Source: Sphagnum compactum
Taxonomy: Eukaryota; Bryophyta; Sphagnopsida; Sphagnales
Assembly (NCBI GenBank): GCA_965153455.1
Contig: OZ234493.1
Coordinates: 434,001 to 498,000 of the forward strand
DNA: 64,000 nucleotides
Direction of reading: 5' to 3'
Part shown: piece by piece, positions 11,701 to 23,562 of the stretch
Layout: each line of letters opens with the position of its first letter
Numbering within the stretch: the stretch's first letter is position 1
Program-made: the position numbers and the translations under genes
The notes under the pieces: model-generated
Told to the model about the DNA's origin: nothing
Databases searched by the model: none
The model's input: only the letters and a program-made list of their open reading frames with translations

Positions 11701-12417
11701 TTGGACAAACTGAAACCAAGCTAGGGAAAAAGCGAAATGCAGTAACCTATACCTAGCCAAAGACGCGTACCTCATGTGCATGGCCTGAGTACTACTGGAA
11801 CTTTTACCATAGGGTAAGGACTGTGCTACAGGGGCCTTTGTGGGAATGAGGGCCCCAGTTTTTGGGCAGGGTATCTGGAAGTCCTATAAGGCAAAGGCAT
11901 TCTTGCATTGTGTAATTTAAGGCCAATTCATGAACAGTTCAAATGTCTTTGGATGGAGAATACTGCACGAAGAGTCAATCATGGACTACTAGTGTGGCCT
12001 ATCCTGTTGGCCCAAGTGTGAACATAATTGCTTCAAGTGTCAACATCCCTGATGATAGAGCCCAATTGTCAAAAAAATATTTTAACTTTTAAATTAATTT
12101 CTTGTGATAAAAATGATTCAAAATTGAATATCTCTCTAACCGTAGGTATAGAAAATTATGGAATCACCTGCAAGAAATCCTACTTGTCAAGGGCTTTTTA
12201 GTAGCATGAAGACCTTGCCCCAATTTCTCTAAATTTTTTAGTTTTGATTTCATTAAATTTTAGCAATGGTGGGGGCACCAGGGTGTAGGTGATCTCAACC
12301 GGAAAAACAAAACAAACAAGAACAAACAAACTACCTTCAGCAAGAGATAAATGGAACAAGCCTAGTAAGGCCCCCTTCAATCTAGGACCATGTGAAGTCC
12401 AGTAGGGCCAACATGCC
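11701..12417. other. Intergenic, no gene seen
   Basis: Short ORFs only, none with recognisable features. Confidence 0.35.
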
Positions 12418-12810
12418 ATTCTGTCACATGGTAATATCAGGTTCTATTAAGCACACAACAAGCATGTAATGCATATTACATGCTGCAAATACAATTGAAA
12501 AACATTAGGTCAATGTTTTATGTTTGGTCACATATGTGACGCCGCAAGCGGTACCCTTGTGAATATTAAGAAAGGCCTCATGAAATTGCTCTTTTGGGGA
12601 CCAACTTGGGTTTGTCCTATTTGCTTTCCTGAAGTTGTGGGAGTAGGAGGTCAAAATTATGTACATGAGAGACACCCTAGGTGAAATAAGTGGCGTGCCT
12701 AGCATCAAAACTACTACATGGCGGACAAGTGTATACGTTGGGGCCTTGTTCTGAGTCTTAAAAGGAGTTAGATATATGTCACAAAAACTAGAAACAATAT
12801 TAAGTAATAA
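12418..12810 (+). repeat. Dispersed repeat, second family, copy 1
   Basis: This segment aligns along its length with 17610-17975. Shared landmarks are 'attctgtcacatggtaat' at the start, 'ggttctattaagcacac', 'cacat.tgtgacgc/aggccgcaag', 'tttcctgaa.tt.tg', 'gagacaccctag' against 'gagaccctaac', and 'acaaaaactagaaacaata' near the end. The copies differ by many substitutions and small gaps. No coding frame is shared. Confidence 0.75.
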
Positions 12811-14027
12811 AACGGGTCATTGAAGATTTACAAAATTAAATGCAATGCACGAATGGTGAGGATTAGAGATATTGAAAAGTGATAGTGAGGATTAGAGATA
12901 TTGAAAAGTGATAGCCTCGTGATTAGTGTATTTTCTTCAAAATTCTAAGGTGTCTTGGCAAGCTACATAAAACTCATGTGGAGGTATTGACGGCAAGTTG
13001 AAAATGTGAGGGGGTAAAGGATTATGATTACAATAAAACACTTGTAGAGCACCGACCCAAAATGCAAAAATAGCATAAATCAAAATATCACTCATGCAAT
13101 GCATAAAGATTCAAAAAAAGAAAATTCCAATTCAATGAAAAGGAATTGGGGTGAAGATCCAAACCTCCATTATTTTATACTCCCATTAAGAGCCGCATAC
13201 ATTTGGTACTAAGTTGAAATGTTGATTAGTAACTGTAATTTTCATGTCATGTTAAATAATTTGTTCCTACCATACAAGCTACAAGTGCAATATAATCAAT
13301 AAATTTTTTTTCACCATGAACAATCCTATTTGGCCCCCACTAAGATGGTTCTTTCCAAACACCAAATGCAACATTCAAGGGGGAAATGGACATGTTTAAT
13401 GTTATCCCTAAGTGCTCCCTAGTCTGACCTCCTGTCCAAACCTGAGTTTTCTGTTTCATGCCCAGTTTGTAGCTATCTAGTTTCTGTAAAACTTCTGTTT
13501 TGCTGAAAACCAAACAAATCACCTCTAAAATTCAAATTCTGTATATTGTACCCAGTGTTTTTTTTTGGGTCCGCAATTTCACCAAAATGCGAAAAAAAAG
13601 AAGCATTCAGGCAGTGACCCTTACAAAGGCTAATTCTTGGAATTTTTTCAGAAAATATGTTAAAAAAGCAGGAGTTTGGGACTAGATTTGCCAAATTTTG
13701 AGCACCTACTCCTGCAGATTGCCAAACATCAGCAAGATAACCATTTTTATAAGAAAAATCTACATGTCCTGTTGTCATTTAATGCTAATTTAGCCTTCTT
13801 GGGATGCTAGCCAATGATGCAACATCAGAAAATTGAAAAAAAAGTTCCCTGATTGCAAGACCATGAATTTTTATTACAAAATTTCTACTGAAAATTCTCC
13901 AGAAAATTCTTTTCGTTTTTAATAAATTTTTGAGTTTACTTGCCTGATGTTTAGCAGTGTGCGAATTGGGGTTGGCTTTCAGCCAGAGCCTCAGCTCCCA
14001 TTTCGTTACACGACACTCAACATCAAA
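12811..14027. other. Intergenic, one small duplication
   Basis: A 29-bp direct duplication ('gtgaggattagagatattga' plus 9 bp) starts at 12856 and 12885. Otherwise the stretch is AT-rich with short ORFs only. Confidence 0.4.
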
Positions 14028-15150
14028 CTAGGGTTTATGACAATGTCGCGCTTTGCAATTTCCTCCCGAAGGCTTATTGCCAAAAGTAGACTCTGCTGCA
14101 GCACCCATGCACTGCTGCAGTAGGTCAGCTAACCTGTCTGCCCCCAGATGCCCGATTGAGTCAACAACCCATAGGTTTCCAAGATTCGCTACTAAGGCAA
14201 GCTGATACTTTTCAGCTTTTGATTTATCATATTTGAACCTAGGTAAGAATTTTTTTGTTACAACTGTATGTTGTGGGTCAACAAAGCTACAATCGATGCT
14301 CAACCGTAGGTGTAACGGCTTGTGGTCAGAGTCTCCCCCCATCACGCAATAGCGGGTGTCGTCTATTATCACCTCGAGGTGTGTAGCATCTTGTTAAATT
14401 GCAGGTGAGCCAACAATATAATCGACAATGCTACGCCCCCCATTTGCCAAACAAGTGAACTCCCCTGATTCGTCACCAGGTGTCCGGTCGTTGAGGATGA
14501 GCAACCTAGCGTCACAACATAGGTCCAGGAACTCGCGACCCCAGCCGCCAACACTAGCGTCGCGGTTTTGACGCTTAGCCACAACATTTGGTTGCTTAGT
14601 TTGTGTGTGTTCAGGCGCCTGTAACAGTTCACAAAGGTCGCTAGTGTCGATGGTATTTGGTAACATTGCAGTTCGCGCATTAAAATCCCCTCCCAATAAT
14701 ACTATGCCCCCTAAAGTTTGAACTTCAGCAATATCTACTGCCAGGTTTTGGAACAAGGATTCGTTTTCGTGTTTGGAGCCGACAGGGGTAGCATACACCA
14801 CGCAAACATACAAGTCAGAGGCAGCACCCCTGCTGACCCGTAGCCATAGATAAAAATCGTGGCTTCCTTGTTTCCATTGTGACAAGTTTGGGCCGAGGTG
14901 GTTGCGAAAGTAAGCGACAACCCCCCCGCTATGTTTTATCGCTTTTATTCTTCCCGGTTGCACAGTGCGCGCTACCGCACGTGAGTCAAACCCTTCAATG
15001 TGTGGCAAATGTTGGCTTGAGAAGTGCCAGGTTTCAGTTAATAAGACAAGGTCAACATCTTGAAATAACTCTAGTATTTGCACCCCCATTTCTAGTTTAT
15101 TTACACCACCCTCGTGCATGTTCCATAATACTATGCATAGGTCTTTCTAG
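14028..15150 (-). pseudogene. LINE ORF2 relic: apurinic-type endonuclease domain, reverse transcriptase missing
   Basis: Minus frame from about 15150 to 14028 reads as an endonuclease/exonuclease/phosphatase domain. The catalytic motifs are intact: LTETWH (metal-binding Glu), a GGVVAYF block, LGGDFNAR (Asp/Asn), SIVDYIVGS (Asp) and GGDSDHKPL (terminal Asp-His pair). One in-frame TAA at 14394-14396 interrupts it shortly after the SIVDYIVGS motif; the same frame then continues through GGDSDHKPL. After about 14028 the coding similarity stops, so the reverse transcriptase and 3' end of the element are gone. It nicks target DNA in living LINEs; this copy is dead. Confidence 0.85.
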
Positions 15151-15189
15151 TCCCCGTGGCCTTAGATAGAGGAGGGTGGGCAAATTTGA

Positions 15190-16034
15190 GTGCCGTTGAC
15201 GAAGAGTTCGGCTGCACGCCAGAAGGCACACTTGCCTACCGCCTTGGCCTCCTTGAACAGCGGCCACCGCTGTAACTTGAGCGTCTGTTGCGCAGACGTG
15301 AAGTCCTCGTTTAGGCTAGTTTGGTCCCCGCCAGGCTTTTGCGCCTTCGCAGTGCGGCTTGGCGATCTTCGTTTGTTGTGAATTTGAGCAGCACCGCATC
15401 GGGGCGCGCACCCGTCGTCAAGGTGGAGGTTCGTGCGATCGCAGGCTGCTGCCGCATGGCGGTGATGACCTTGGCGCGCAACCTCATTTACCCTTGCAAC
15501 AGCTCTGTGTTGAGCCGTTGCACCAACTTTTTCTTGGTTTCACCCTCCTTGGCCTCAAAGCCCATGATGCGCAAGTTGAGCTTGCGTTCCTCTTATTTGG
15601 GCGCATCGGCCAGGGTCTCCACAGCCCGGTTGACCACCTAGCGCACGTTCTTAGCCATCACTGTGGTCCACTTGGGCTCTTTCGCAGAAGCAGCCTTCGT
15701 TGTGACAGCTGCAGCCGCCTCGCGCTCCATCAGTTGGTTGATCGCAAGGTTGCCAGCAGCCGCAAGAGATGCAATCTTTTCGATGGCCGCCTCCATCTTG
15801 GACAACCGCGCGTCAACAGGTGTGCTGTTGGTCTTGAGGCCCATGACTAGCCAGTGCCCAGTTAGGGCTGATTGGTATACCGCTAGGGGTGTATTGTCTA
15901 GAACATTGAGCCCAACGTTGTTGCAATACGTTTTGGCAGTGTCCTTCTTCAGTGTGAAAATGTCTAATGCTACATTGAAAGGACACCGCAGCATTGTGGC
16001 ATCGAGTGCCATCGCGGAGTTTTTCAAATCTTAA
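15190..16034 (-). pseudogene. LINE ORF1 relic
   Basis: Immediately upstream of the endonuclease, the minus strand reads a protein starting MKNSAMALDATMLRCPF at about 16027-16034. It runs through an Ala-rich, coiled-coil-like stretch (LSKMEAAIEKIASLAA), a KLNLRIMGF block typical of the RNA-binding core of LINE ORF1, and ends near WRAAELFVNGTQICPP at about 15190. The frame has a TAG after MAKNVR (15640), a TAA after ETLADAPK (about 15593), a TAA after NTELLQG, and a frameshift near 15325-15345. At least the first two stops are one C-to-T step from Gln codons. Order (ORF1 then endonuclease) and spacing fit an L1-type plant LINE. Confidence 0.75.
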
Positions 16035-16559
16035 ACCCTAAATCAATGTCTATTTTTTCAAAAGGACTTGAGAAGTCAAAAAACATATGGGTTTTAGCCC
16101 CCAAAAAAAATAAAAAAAAGGTTCAGAAGTCAAAACCAAGAACTTGGAATTGTCCTTGCTGGCTGGCTGTCACAGGAGCTTTTGAAATCCAGAACGTCCC
16201 CACCAGGCATTTGACATAGTGATGTCCCAAATTTTTAAGTCCCGGAAACCAGGTCTTGAAAGGAAAAGATCTCAAAATAGAGATCCCAAATCGAGTCCCA
16301 GAAACTACTAGGTCTCAAAATGCAGATCTCGAATTGAGTCCCAAAAAGCTTGAGGTCTCAAAACCTGGGCCCCGTCAGCACGCCCCCCTCCATCTCTCTC
16401 GCGACGACACACACGGGGTTTGTCCTGCCTTTTGTGTGTTTTGTCGCTCCTCCTGAGGATCAACGTCAAGATTTTTTCTCGTGGACCAAATCACGCTGCG
16501 GACAAATGCCGAAGAAATAGTCCAACAATGTTGGGTGGTGCTGCACGAAGACGAAAGCT

Positions 16560-17460
16560 TGGAGAAGACAAATCATGAACTAATTATTAATTATTGGTGC
16601 TTTCAATAATAAAATTTTGCAAATCTTTATCATTTATTGGAACATTTTTCAAATTCACAACTGGGGTTTTCTTTCAAATTTTTGATGTTTTCACGTTGTG
16701 GATCATCCCCAGGTGGAATTAGCGAAATTTAGCTACAAGTCAGAGAAAGTGAAAATTCTAAAGAATCCTGCTACATTGCTGAAACTTATTATCTAAATAT
16801 GGCGATTTCAGAAAAACTATTCCTGAAAAAATCTGACGGCTTTGGTGCATTCTTTTCCACAAATGTCCTTTGTATTTGTCACACTGGCCATTGAAGCTTG
16901 TCAGCTCCCTCAAAATATCAAGAAAACATTAACTTTTGAGGCTTTTAAAATTATGCCCCTCCTTGTGAATGCTTGCCAAACTATTGATGGTTTTTTGGGA
17001 GGGTGGTTCTGTTCTTGCAATTCTCTGAAGAGTAAGGTGTAATGGAAGGTGCAAAGGTGGGGGACATCCCAAAATGAGGCCTTAGTAGGAAGTGTGATGA
17101 GATTAGCAGTGCATTTCAGGAATGTCCTCACCCCTGAGCCTAACACATCCTAATGTCACACAAGGCGTGCAGTTGTAACTTATGAAGAGAGCACAAGGCA
17201 AATGTTTTGATGAGATTACATGCACTTAAATAAATCGAAGGTTACCAGGCAACTGGAGTTACTAGGTGTAAGAGGCCCCAGGAGGGGTAAGGTGCTGAGG
17301 AGGCATTATTCACAAGGGCGAAACGTCTGGGAGATGTTTGTAGTGTTTCTGGAGGGCATGTTGTCAAGGTGCCTTCTGAATACACTAGGAAATCTCCTTA
17401 GTGATGGGTTAGAGGTGGAGCCGAGCCCAGGCCTGAATCCCATGAAGCCTGCTGTCAAGG
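16560..17460 (+). repeat. Dispersed non-coding repeat, copy B
   Basis: This copy aligns with 28080-29070. Shared blocks in order are 'catttattggaacattttt', 'acaactggggtttt.tttcaa', 'agctacaagtcagaga', 'taaatat.g.gatttcagaaaa', 'ttcggtgcattcttt.cacaaa.atcctttgtat' and 'gtcacactgg'. Then come the landmarks also seen in copy A, including 'gtgtaagaggcccc' and 'gaggaggcattattca'. No coding frame is kept. Confidence 0.7.
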
Positions 17461-17609
17461 GAGTTTACTGAATGTAAGTACCTGGTTAACATTTTTATTT
17501 GAATTTTTTTCCTTGTGAGACCCAGTGTGTATCCACCAGGGATCAGGGGAAATTTCTATAAAGGAGGGCGGGCATTTCAAGAAATGAAATGCCTGCACAC
17601 CAAGATGCA

Positions 17610-17975
17610 ATTCTGTCACATGGTAATGGGTTCTATTAAGCACACCAAAAGCATACATAATGCAAGTACAAGGAAACAAAATTAGATCAAGGTTTTTTTT
17701 GGGTTCACATGTGTGAGGCCACAAGTGGTATCCATGTGAATACTGAGAACTGCCCAATGAAATTTCTTTTTGGTCACCAAGTTGTGCTTGTCCTTTTTAG
17801 CTTTCCTGAAATTTGTGAAAGTAGAAGCACAAAACTGTTTGCATGTGTAAGAGACCCTAACAAGGGCAATGAATCACATCAAATTATGACATGGTCAACA
17901 AGAGTATATGTGAGGCTTGGTTTGGAGTCTCAAAACGAATTAGATATTTCACAAATACTAGGAACAATAAGTTAA
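17610..17975 (+). repeat. Dispersed repeat, second family, copy 2
   Basis: This copy aligns with 12418-12810, starting at the same word 'attctgtcacatggtaat' and ending near 'actaggaacaata'. It follows the first repeat family at a spacing that suggests either nesting or that both are parts of one larger element. Confidence 0.72.
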
Positions 17976-18174
17976 AAAATGCATCCCTAAACTAAATGCA
18001 AAGAGATGGGTAATGAAGCTTTAGATATTGGAAGGTGATAGGGCTAGAGATAAGCTGAAATATGGAGTACATGATGGGACAAAAGAGCTCATTAGGTACT
18101 CATGCCATCATTCTCATATTGTGATGTTCACATGGGCCTCCTCTATTAGCTTATCACTAGTTTGAACCCCGTGC

Positions 18175-19620
18175 CTAATACATTTCCAAAACCTCTCTAT
18201 ATACCACATTCCGCATGTATCCATCGGGACCCTGGCCGCTGAAAATCTTGATGTTTGCATTGCTTGTGACCCGTAAAATAACAACATACAGCTGACCATG
18301 GGAAAGATCGAAGACGGAAAATATACCCCAATGTTGTTCAATGTCTGACCTTGACTCTTGTTGATTGTCATCGCAAATGCCATTTGAACAGGAAATTGAC
18401 GACGACGCAAAACAAATTGCCAATCAGTCCCAGAGGGGGACATGATGATGCGGGGTATGAACACACGTTTGCCGACGTTATTTCCTGTGATGATCTCCAC
18501 TTCAATGACACGCTGACCCAATCTCTTGACAATCAACCTCGTACTATTGCACAATCCTATTGATTGACTGAGATTGCACAACAAAAGGATTGGCACGCCC
18601 ACTTTGAGTTCTAGCTTATGATTTGCAATACCGCTGAATTGCAAAGTGTTCAAAAATTCCATCGGATACAATGAATCCATTGAAATTCCTGTAGCAGCAC
18701 TTGCACCTTCTTCTGTCGGAGCCAAAGAATCTGCACACAGGTACGTGTGCAATTCTTCAGATAGCGATTCAAGAATTGCACTGTTGACTTCATCAATGTC
18801 AATATTTTTGGGACCCATAATGCTTCGTTGCATAAGATACATGGCATCTCCAGAGTGGTGTTGGTGATCTAGATAGATGGTTTGGATTAATCCTCTTAAG
18901 CTGCAAACTTTTGCTGGCAGCCTCATTTGGGACGGGAGCTTGATCCAGTCTGGATCGACACCTTCTTCTTCTGCAATGGCAGGAAGACTGTCGTCTCCAA
19001 CATTCAACACCCATTTGACAAACTTTCGCTGCTTTTCAGAATTGGCTGCCATGACTCGCATGTTGATATGAAGATGAAGAATTGTAACATGCTGCCAAAG
19101 ATGTGATCGAAGCAACGAAGCACTGACAATGTCTTTCTTGTCCTCCCTTCGAAACAATAGGCAGGATTTGTCAAAAATCCCCACCAAGGACCACGGTTTT
19201 CCCACCAAAGATCTTCTCGGTTGCTTGTGCATCATCCAATTGCATCAAATCACACAAGGTCCGATCAACAGCTTCGAAAGTTCGGCAATGCATCATTGGT
19301 GCCTCATCCCAAATGATCAGATCAGCTTTACACACCAATTCGGCCACTTTCATTTGTTGTGTGATGTTGAAAGTGAACTCATTGTGTGGATCAATCGAAA
19401 TCTTGAATCTTGAATGGGTAGTTCTGCCACCCAGAAGTAGCAAAGATGCAATTCCTGATGAGGCAACTATAAGCATGATTTTGCCTTGCCCTCGTAGACG
19501 GGACAAAAGCGTTGTCCAAACAAATGTTTTGCCGATTCCACCACTGCCATACACAAAGAACAGCTTGCCATCTTTGTTTGTCACGGCATTCAAAATAGTT
19601 TCGTATGCGTTACGCTAATC
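18175..19620 (-). pseudogene. Helitron PIF1-like helicase domain, frameshifted
   Basis: The Walker A motif GSGGIGKT lies at about 19545, Walker B LIIWDEAPM at about 19310, and a GGKTVVLGGDF block at about 19180. After a frameshift near 19180 come NMRVMAA, a VGVPILLLCNL block, a QFPVQMAFAMTINKSQGQT block (helicase motif VI region, about 18360) and, after another shift near 18350, DLSHGQLYVVILRVTS and NVVYREVL at the C-terminus. In active elements this unwinds DNA during rolling-circle transposition. Catalytic motifs survive but the frame is broken at least twice. Confidence 0.85.
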
Positions 19621-20559
19621 ATCATTGAGCTTATCTTCTGCATCGTCTACATCTGTGGTCAATGAATGCTGATAATAAACCAGCTCTTTTTGGACCAATC
19701 GGTTTCCTCCATGAACAAAAGGGATGTAATTAGACTTGGGAAGTGTTGGAAAATCTTCCAGGTGATGTCTGTTGCGGATGAGAACCTGATCGATTTCATA
19801 CAATGCACGATCCTTTAGTGCATCCTCAGAAAGGGTAATAACTGGATCATCACGCTCGCGGCGTGTCATTGCCTTAATGTCATCATTCAAAGACTCCCAA
19901 TGTGCATCCTATAGTTATTTGGGATTCATCACCTCACAAAACATCAGCATGGAGGCAAACATGACATGTAGTTGTCATCCTAAGGCCCAAAGACCGACTT
20001 CTTCCAAGGCTTGATGCCATTCATTGTCGTCTGCAAGCAAACCCATTGCAATGCATGCATCTTTGAATGTGTCGTGCTCTGTGCCATCCACTGTCCGCAA
20101 ATGCTCATAGGATGTGGCACCTTTGACGCAGTTCAGCAGCATCCGCAAATAATAACGTTCACCTGATGTCGAGTGTGCATAATACATGCAACTAATGGCA
20201 AAGCCTCTCTTGCGCATTGTCCATCGCTTCAACTTCCGATTCCACACCCATTGCTGAAGGAATTGATCAAAGATAGGGCTTTGTGCAACTTTTGATTCTT
20301 GGTTTATTTTGAACCATTCCGTCAGCATCGTTCTGGAAATGGTTAATCGTGTTGCCACTTCCTGCACATCATCATCATCGTTGAACAGCACCATTTATTG
20401 ATTGGGCAAATGGTATTGCAAACGCTTAATGGCAGGAAACCCCTCATGCATATCAAACTTGAAGATGCGCCACACTACTTCCGATGTAGATACATAGCGA
20501 CAATCGAGATTTTTTTAAATTTCATCAGCTTCGACCACATTCCCTTCAGTGGCATTATT

Positions 20560-21408
20560 GCTCTAACGTGAGATCTCAATAGTTGCATGATCATGTCCTT
20601 TGTAAACGTACTTGAATAGATACTTGACTGGACAAATGTTGTTGTAGACCTCAACGTTGATGTGCGCATTGTATTTGGTTGACAAATAGACATTGTGTGG
20701 TACCACCCAATGATTGTCCAATTCAACGCCATGAACCAGAACTATGCGCCCTATATCTTTGCGTCGATAAATAGGACATTCGTTTACATCCGTCACCGTC
20801 TCAGATTCGAACTTGCGTGGATATTGTTTTTTGCATTTGCCATCTTCCATGCATGGGGCATTTGGAAACACAACTCCACATGGACTATGCATCATGCATG
20901 TGGAAACCGTCTCGTGTGCCAACCTATTTGTCTCTGGATTTGGAAATTCAGCACTGATCATGCGATCTACATCCTTGACTGTGTGTGGTTTGCAATCTTC
21001 GACAAAGAAGATGAGAATGTGTGCATGCGGTAGCCCACGTTTTTGAAACTCAATGACATAGATTCCCGCAATCATGCGTCCCAGAATATGCTTCTTGTGA
21101 ATGTCATTGATCAACTTCTTTAGCTTGATTTTGAGCACTTGGGTTACCAAATCCGATCGATCCTGAGGTTGTTGTTTGGGTAGCAACGCTCTCTTGATCT
21201 CAGGCCATTGGGGATTGCAAGTGAATATAACAAATGCATTTGGGCAGCGAGCCCCTCTGCAGATTGCCATCGCATCTTGATTATTCTGAACCATGTGACG
21301 TGGACCTCCTGTGAAAGAAGATGGCAAAATGATCCTTCTGTCCGATGGCAACAACGTGATTGTCATTTGCAATGATGGCGTCTTGAAGGTCTTGATAGAG
21401 ATCTGCAC
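20560..21408 (-). pseudogene. Helitron Rep (HUH endonuclease) domain
   Basis: An open stretch of 281 codons carries FVIFTCNPQWPEI (about 21230), EFQKRGLPHAHIL with the His-Ala-His metal-binding pair (about 21030), a CMMHSPCG cysteine/histidine block (about 20890), a KC.K.YPRKF block (about 20830) and KYLFKYVYKGHD with the tyrosines expected of the nicking site (about 20610). It is followed in frame, after a stop, by more Helitron linker. This is the best preserved part of the element. The HUH and tyrosine residues look intact, but the flanking protein is disrupted. Confidence 0.88.
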
Positions 21409-22482
21409 GAAGCTTTTTTTAATTCAGGTGCAGATACCTCAAGTGGTTTTGTTCGACAGCCGCATAAGCATCCACAATGTATTGTTGCCTCAATCGGTCA
21501 CCCCGAAGCAACGCAATGCCATTAGTGTCTCGATGTTGAAGTCGATAACCGTAAAATTTGGCCATTGTCACATTGCGATGCTTTGTATGATGCTCAGATT
21601 CTTTCGCATAATCTTCATCCAAATCCTCATTAGCATCTTATAAAACAACACCATTGAGCGGAATATTTGGATGCCATCCATCCTCACCGTAAGGAAATAG
21701 CAATAGATAATGTACAGCCATGTATCCCACATGTAGCTCGGAAATGTGCTGAAACGGGCCAGCTTGTTGAGCAACGACGATGTCACACTTATCTATAGCC
21801 TCAGAACCATCTCCTACCATCAATGCAGTGATTTCATCGGCCATCGACACATTGTATCGGTGGGCATCTTTTGTCGAGAGGCAATGAGACGCAATTTCAG
21901 ATCCGTGGGAGCCCCTTCTGTTGCCATCATATCCCTTGCCATTTTGAACACTTTGACATAGGGATTAATATTGTACATCATGGTTAACAACCGATCCAAC
22001 GTCATTGGATCAAGCAATGGCATAACGGCATGGCGGTTTTGACGTTCGCTCTCTGTATCATGAATGTACAGCTCTGCAAACTGTGGACGCTGTCCTTCGG
22101 CAGGACACAAGGATCCGATTTTGTGATAAAGCTCACCTTGAACTTTGTGATAAAGTACGGTCCAGTGCCTCTTGTTACCAACTCAACTTTGGCACCGAAC
22201 GAAGTGAATGCCAACACCGAATTGTATATGCGAATTTGATCTCGAAATTTGACGAGACTTCTCTCTTTGTTGGTTAAAAGAAGACGGTACTTTGCTCTTG
22301 CGATGTTCCAAGAAGATTCGGAAACTAAATTTTGCCATTTTCGCAACATAGAGAAAACTATGGGTTGTTGTTGCTCGACTTTGCCAATTGTTCTTAAATC
22401 CACATTTTCACATTGCAGAATCCACAGATTGTGTCCATTTCTCCACAATCCCATTGTGCCGGGGTTGACGCGTCTTTGTTTC

Positions 22483-22870
22483 CAAACAATTGCAACGCGT
22501 CATTGCCAAGAGAAGGTTGTGCACGTGCTGCTGCTTGTTGTACAGTTCGCCATTCTCAACGTAGATGATTACTTCGCTCTTGTGGCGTTTTAGATGGCCC
22601 GACTGACTCTACAAACAATTGCAATGCGTCATTGCCAAAAGAAGGTTATGCATGTGCTGCTGCTTCTTGTACGATTCGCCGTTCTCGATGCAGACGATTA
22701 CTTCGCTCTTATGGCATTTCAGATGGCTCGGTCGACTTTGCAAACAATTGCAATGCGTCATTGCCAAGAAATGTTGTGCACATGCTGTTGCTTGTTGTAT
22801 GGTTCGCCATTCTTGACGCAAACAATTACTTCGCTCTTGTGGTGTTTCAGATGGCCCGACCGATTCTATA
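22483..22870. repeat. 129-bp (43-codon) tandem repeats in the Helitron N-terminal region
   Basis: The word 'caaacaattgcaa' begins units at 22483, 22612 and 22741, exactly 129 bp apart, with a partial, diverged copy after a 27-bp shift near 22900. On the coding (minus) strand each unit reads around ENGESYK-KQQ followed by LAMTHCNC, and stays in one frame because 129 is 3 x 43. Confidence 0.85.
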
Positions 22871-23107
22871 TGTTACCTGGCACACCGTTCTCTCTACAGG
22901 CAATTGCGACATTCATGTGCAAATTTCAACATGTCTTGATTGAATTCTTCTGGAGCATTAATGTGTGGAACAAGATTTTCCAAAAAGTTAGTTTGCTCAT
23001 CATTCTGCTGAGCTTCTTAGTGCTATTGAAGGGCTACCAAAGTTGCCAAAGCACTACCATGCTGCACAATGAGTGCACGCATACGTTCTTGTATGTCTTC
23101 GAGCATT

Positions 23108-23240
23108 GTGGAAAATATATGTTGGGTTTGTTGCTGATATTTATATCAAATCTTGGGGGGGGGGGTTTCTCCTACATTCTCGTATTCTGGTGCCGTATTT
23201 CTCCTGGAAGTAGTCTCATAGGCGTCATCACAGCAACACG
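23108..23240. repeat. 133-bp direct duplication, first copy
   Basis: Sequence from 'gtggaaaatatatgttgggt' to 'catcacagcaacacg' recurs at 23429-23562 with about 15 differences. It includes the same G-run and 'tttctcct.ca.tctcgt.t.ctggtgccgtatttctc'. The first copy overlaps the likely start of the Helitron protein. The duplication therefore copies the 5' coding edge of the element. Confidence 0.75.
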
Positions 23241-23428
23241 GGTAACATCGATCGCGATGAGGTTTTCGTCTCCAAGAAAAAGAAGGAGATTGTTGCTACA
23301 GCAGTAGGAAGATGGGGAGTCACAGAATACCTTCAACATCCATTGGGTCGGATCTTGATGATCGCTTTCATGCTTCTGTTAGGATGGCCTCTCTATCTGA
23401 TTTGCAACGTTTCAGGGAAAAAATACCT

Positions 23429-23562
23429 GTAGAGAATATATGTTGGGTTTGTTGCTGATATTGATATCAAAATCTGGGGGGGGGGGGTTTCTCCTGCACT
23501 CTTGTCTGCTGGTGCCGTATTTCTCTTAGAAGTATTTTCACAGGTGTCATCACAGTAACACG
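23429..23562. repeat. 133-bp direct duplication, second copy
   Basis: This is the partner of 23108-23240, lying about 320 bp upstream with respect to the Helitron reading direction. The intervening DNA shows no coding feature. Confidence 0.75.

Larger units (their letters stand above)
18175..23240 (-). mobile_element. Decayed autonomous Helitron coding region
   Basis: Minus-strand fragments in the right order make up a plant Helitron RepHel protein: an N-terminal region with 43-codon repeats (23240-22480), a FRDQIRIYNSVLAFTSFG block (about 22220), a GQRPQFAELYIHDTE block (about 22080), a Rep/HUH domain (21400-20560), a linker with DCRYVSTSEVVWRIF (about 20490), and a PIF1-type helicase (19600-18175). 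Numerous stops and several frameshifts make it inactive. Helitrons move by rolling-circle replication and often carry captured host fragments. I could not fix the 5' TC and 3' hairpin-CTRR ends, so the limits given are those of the coding relic only. Confidence 0.88.
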
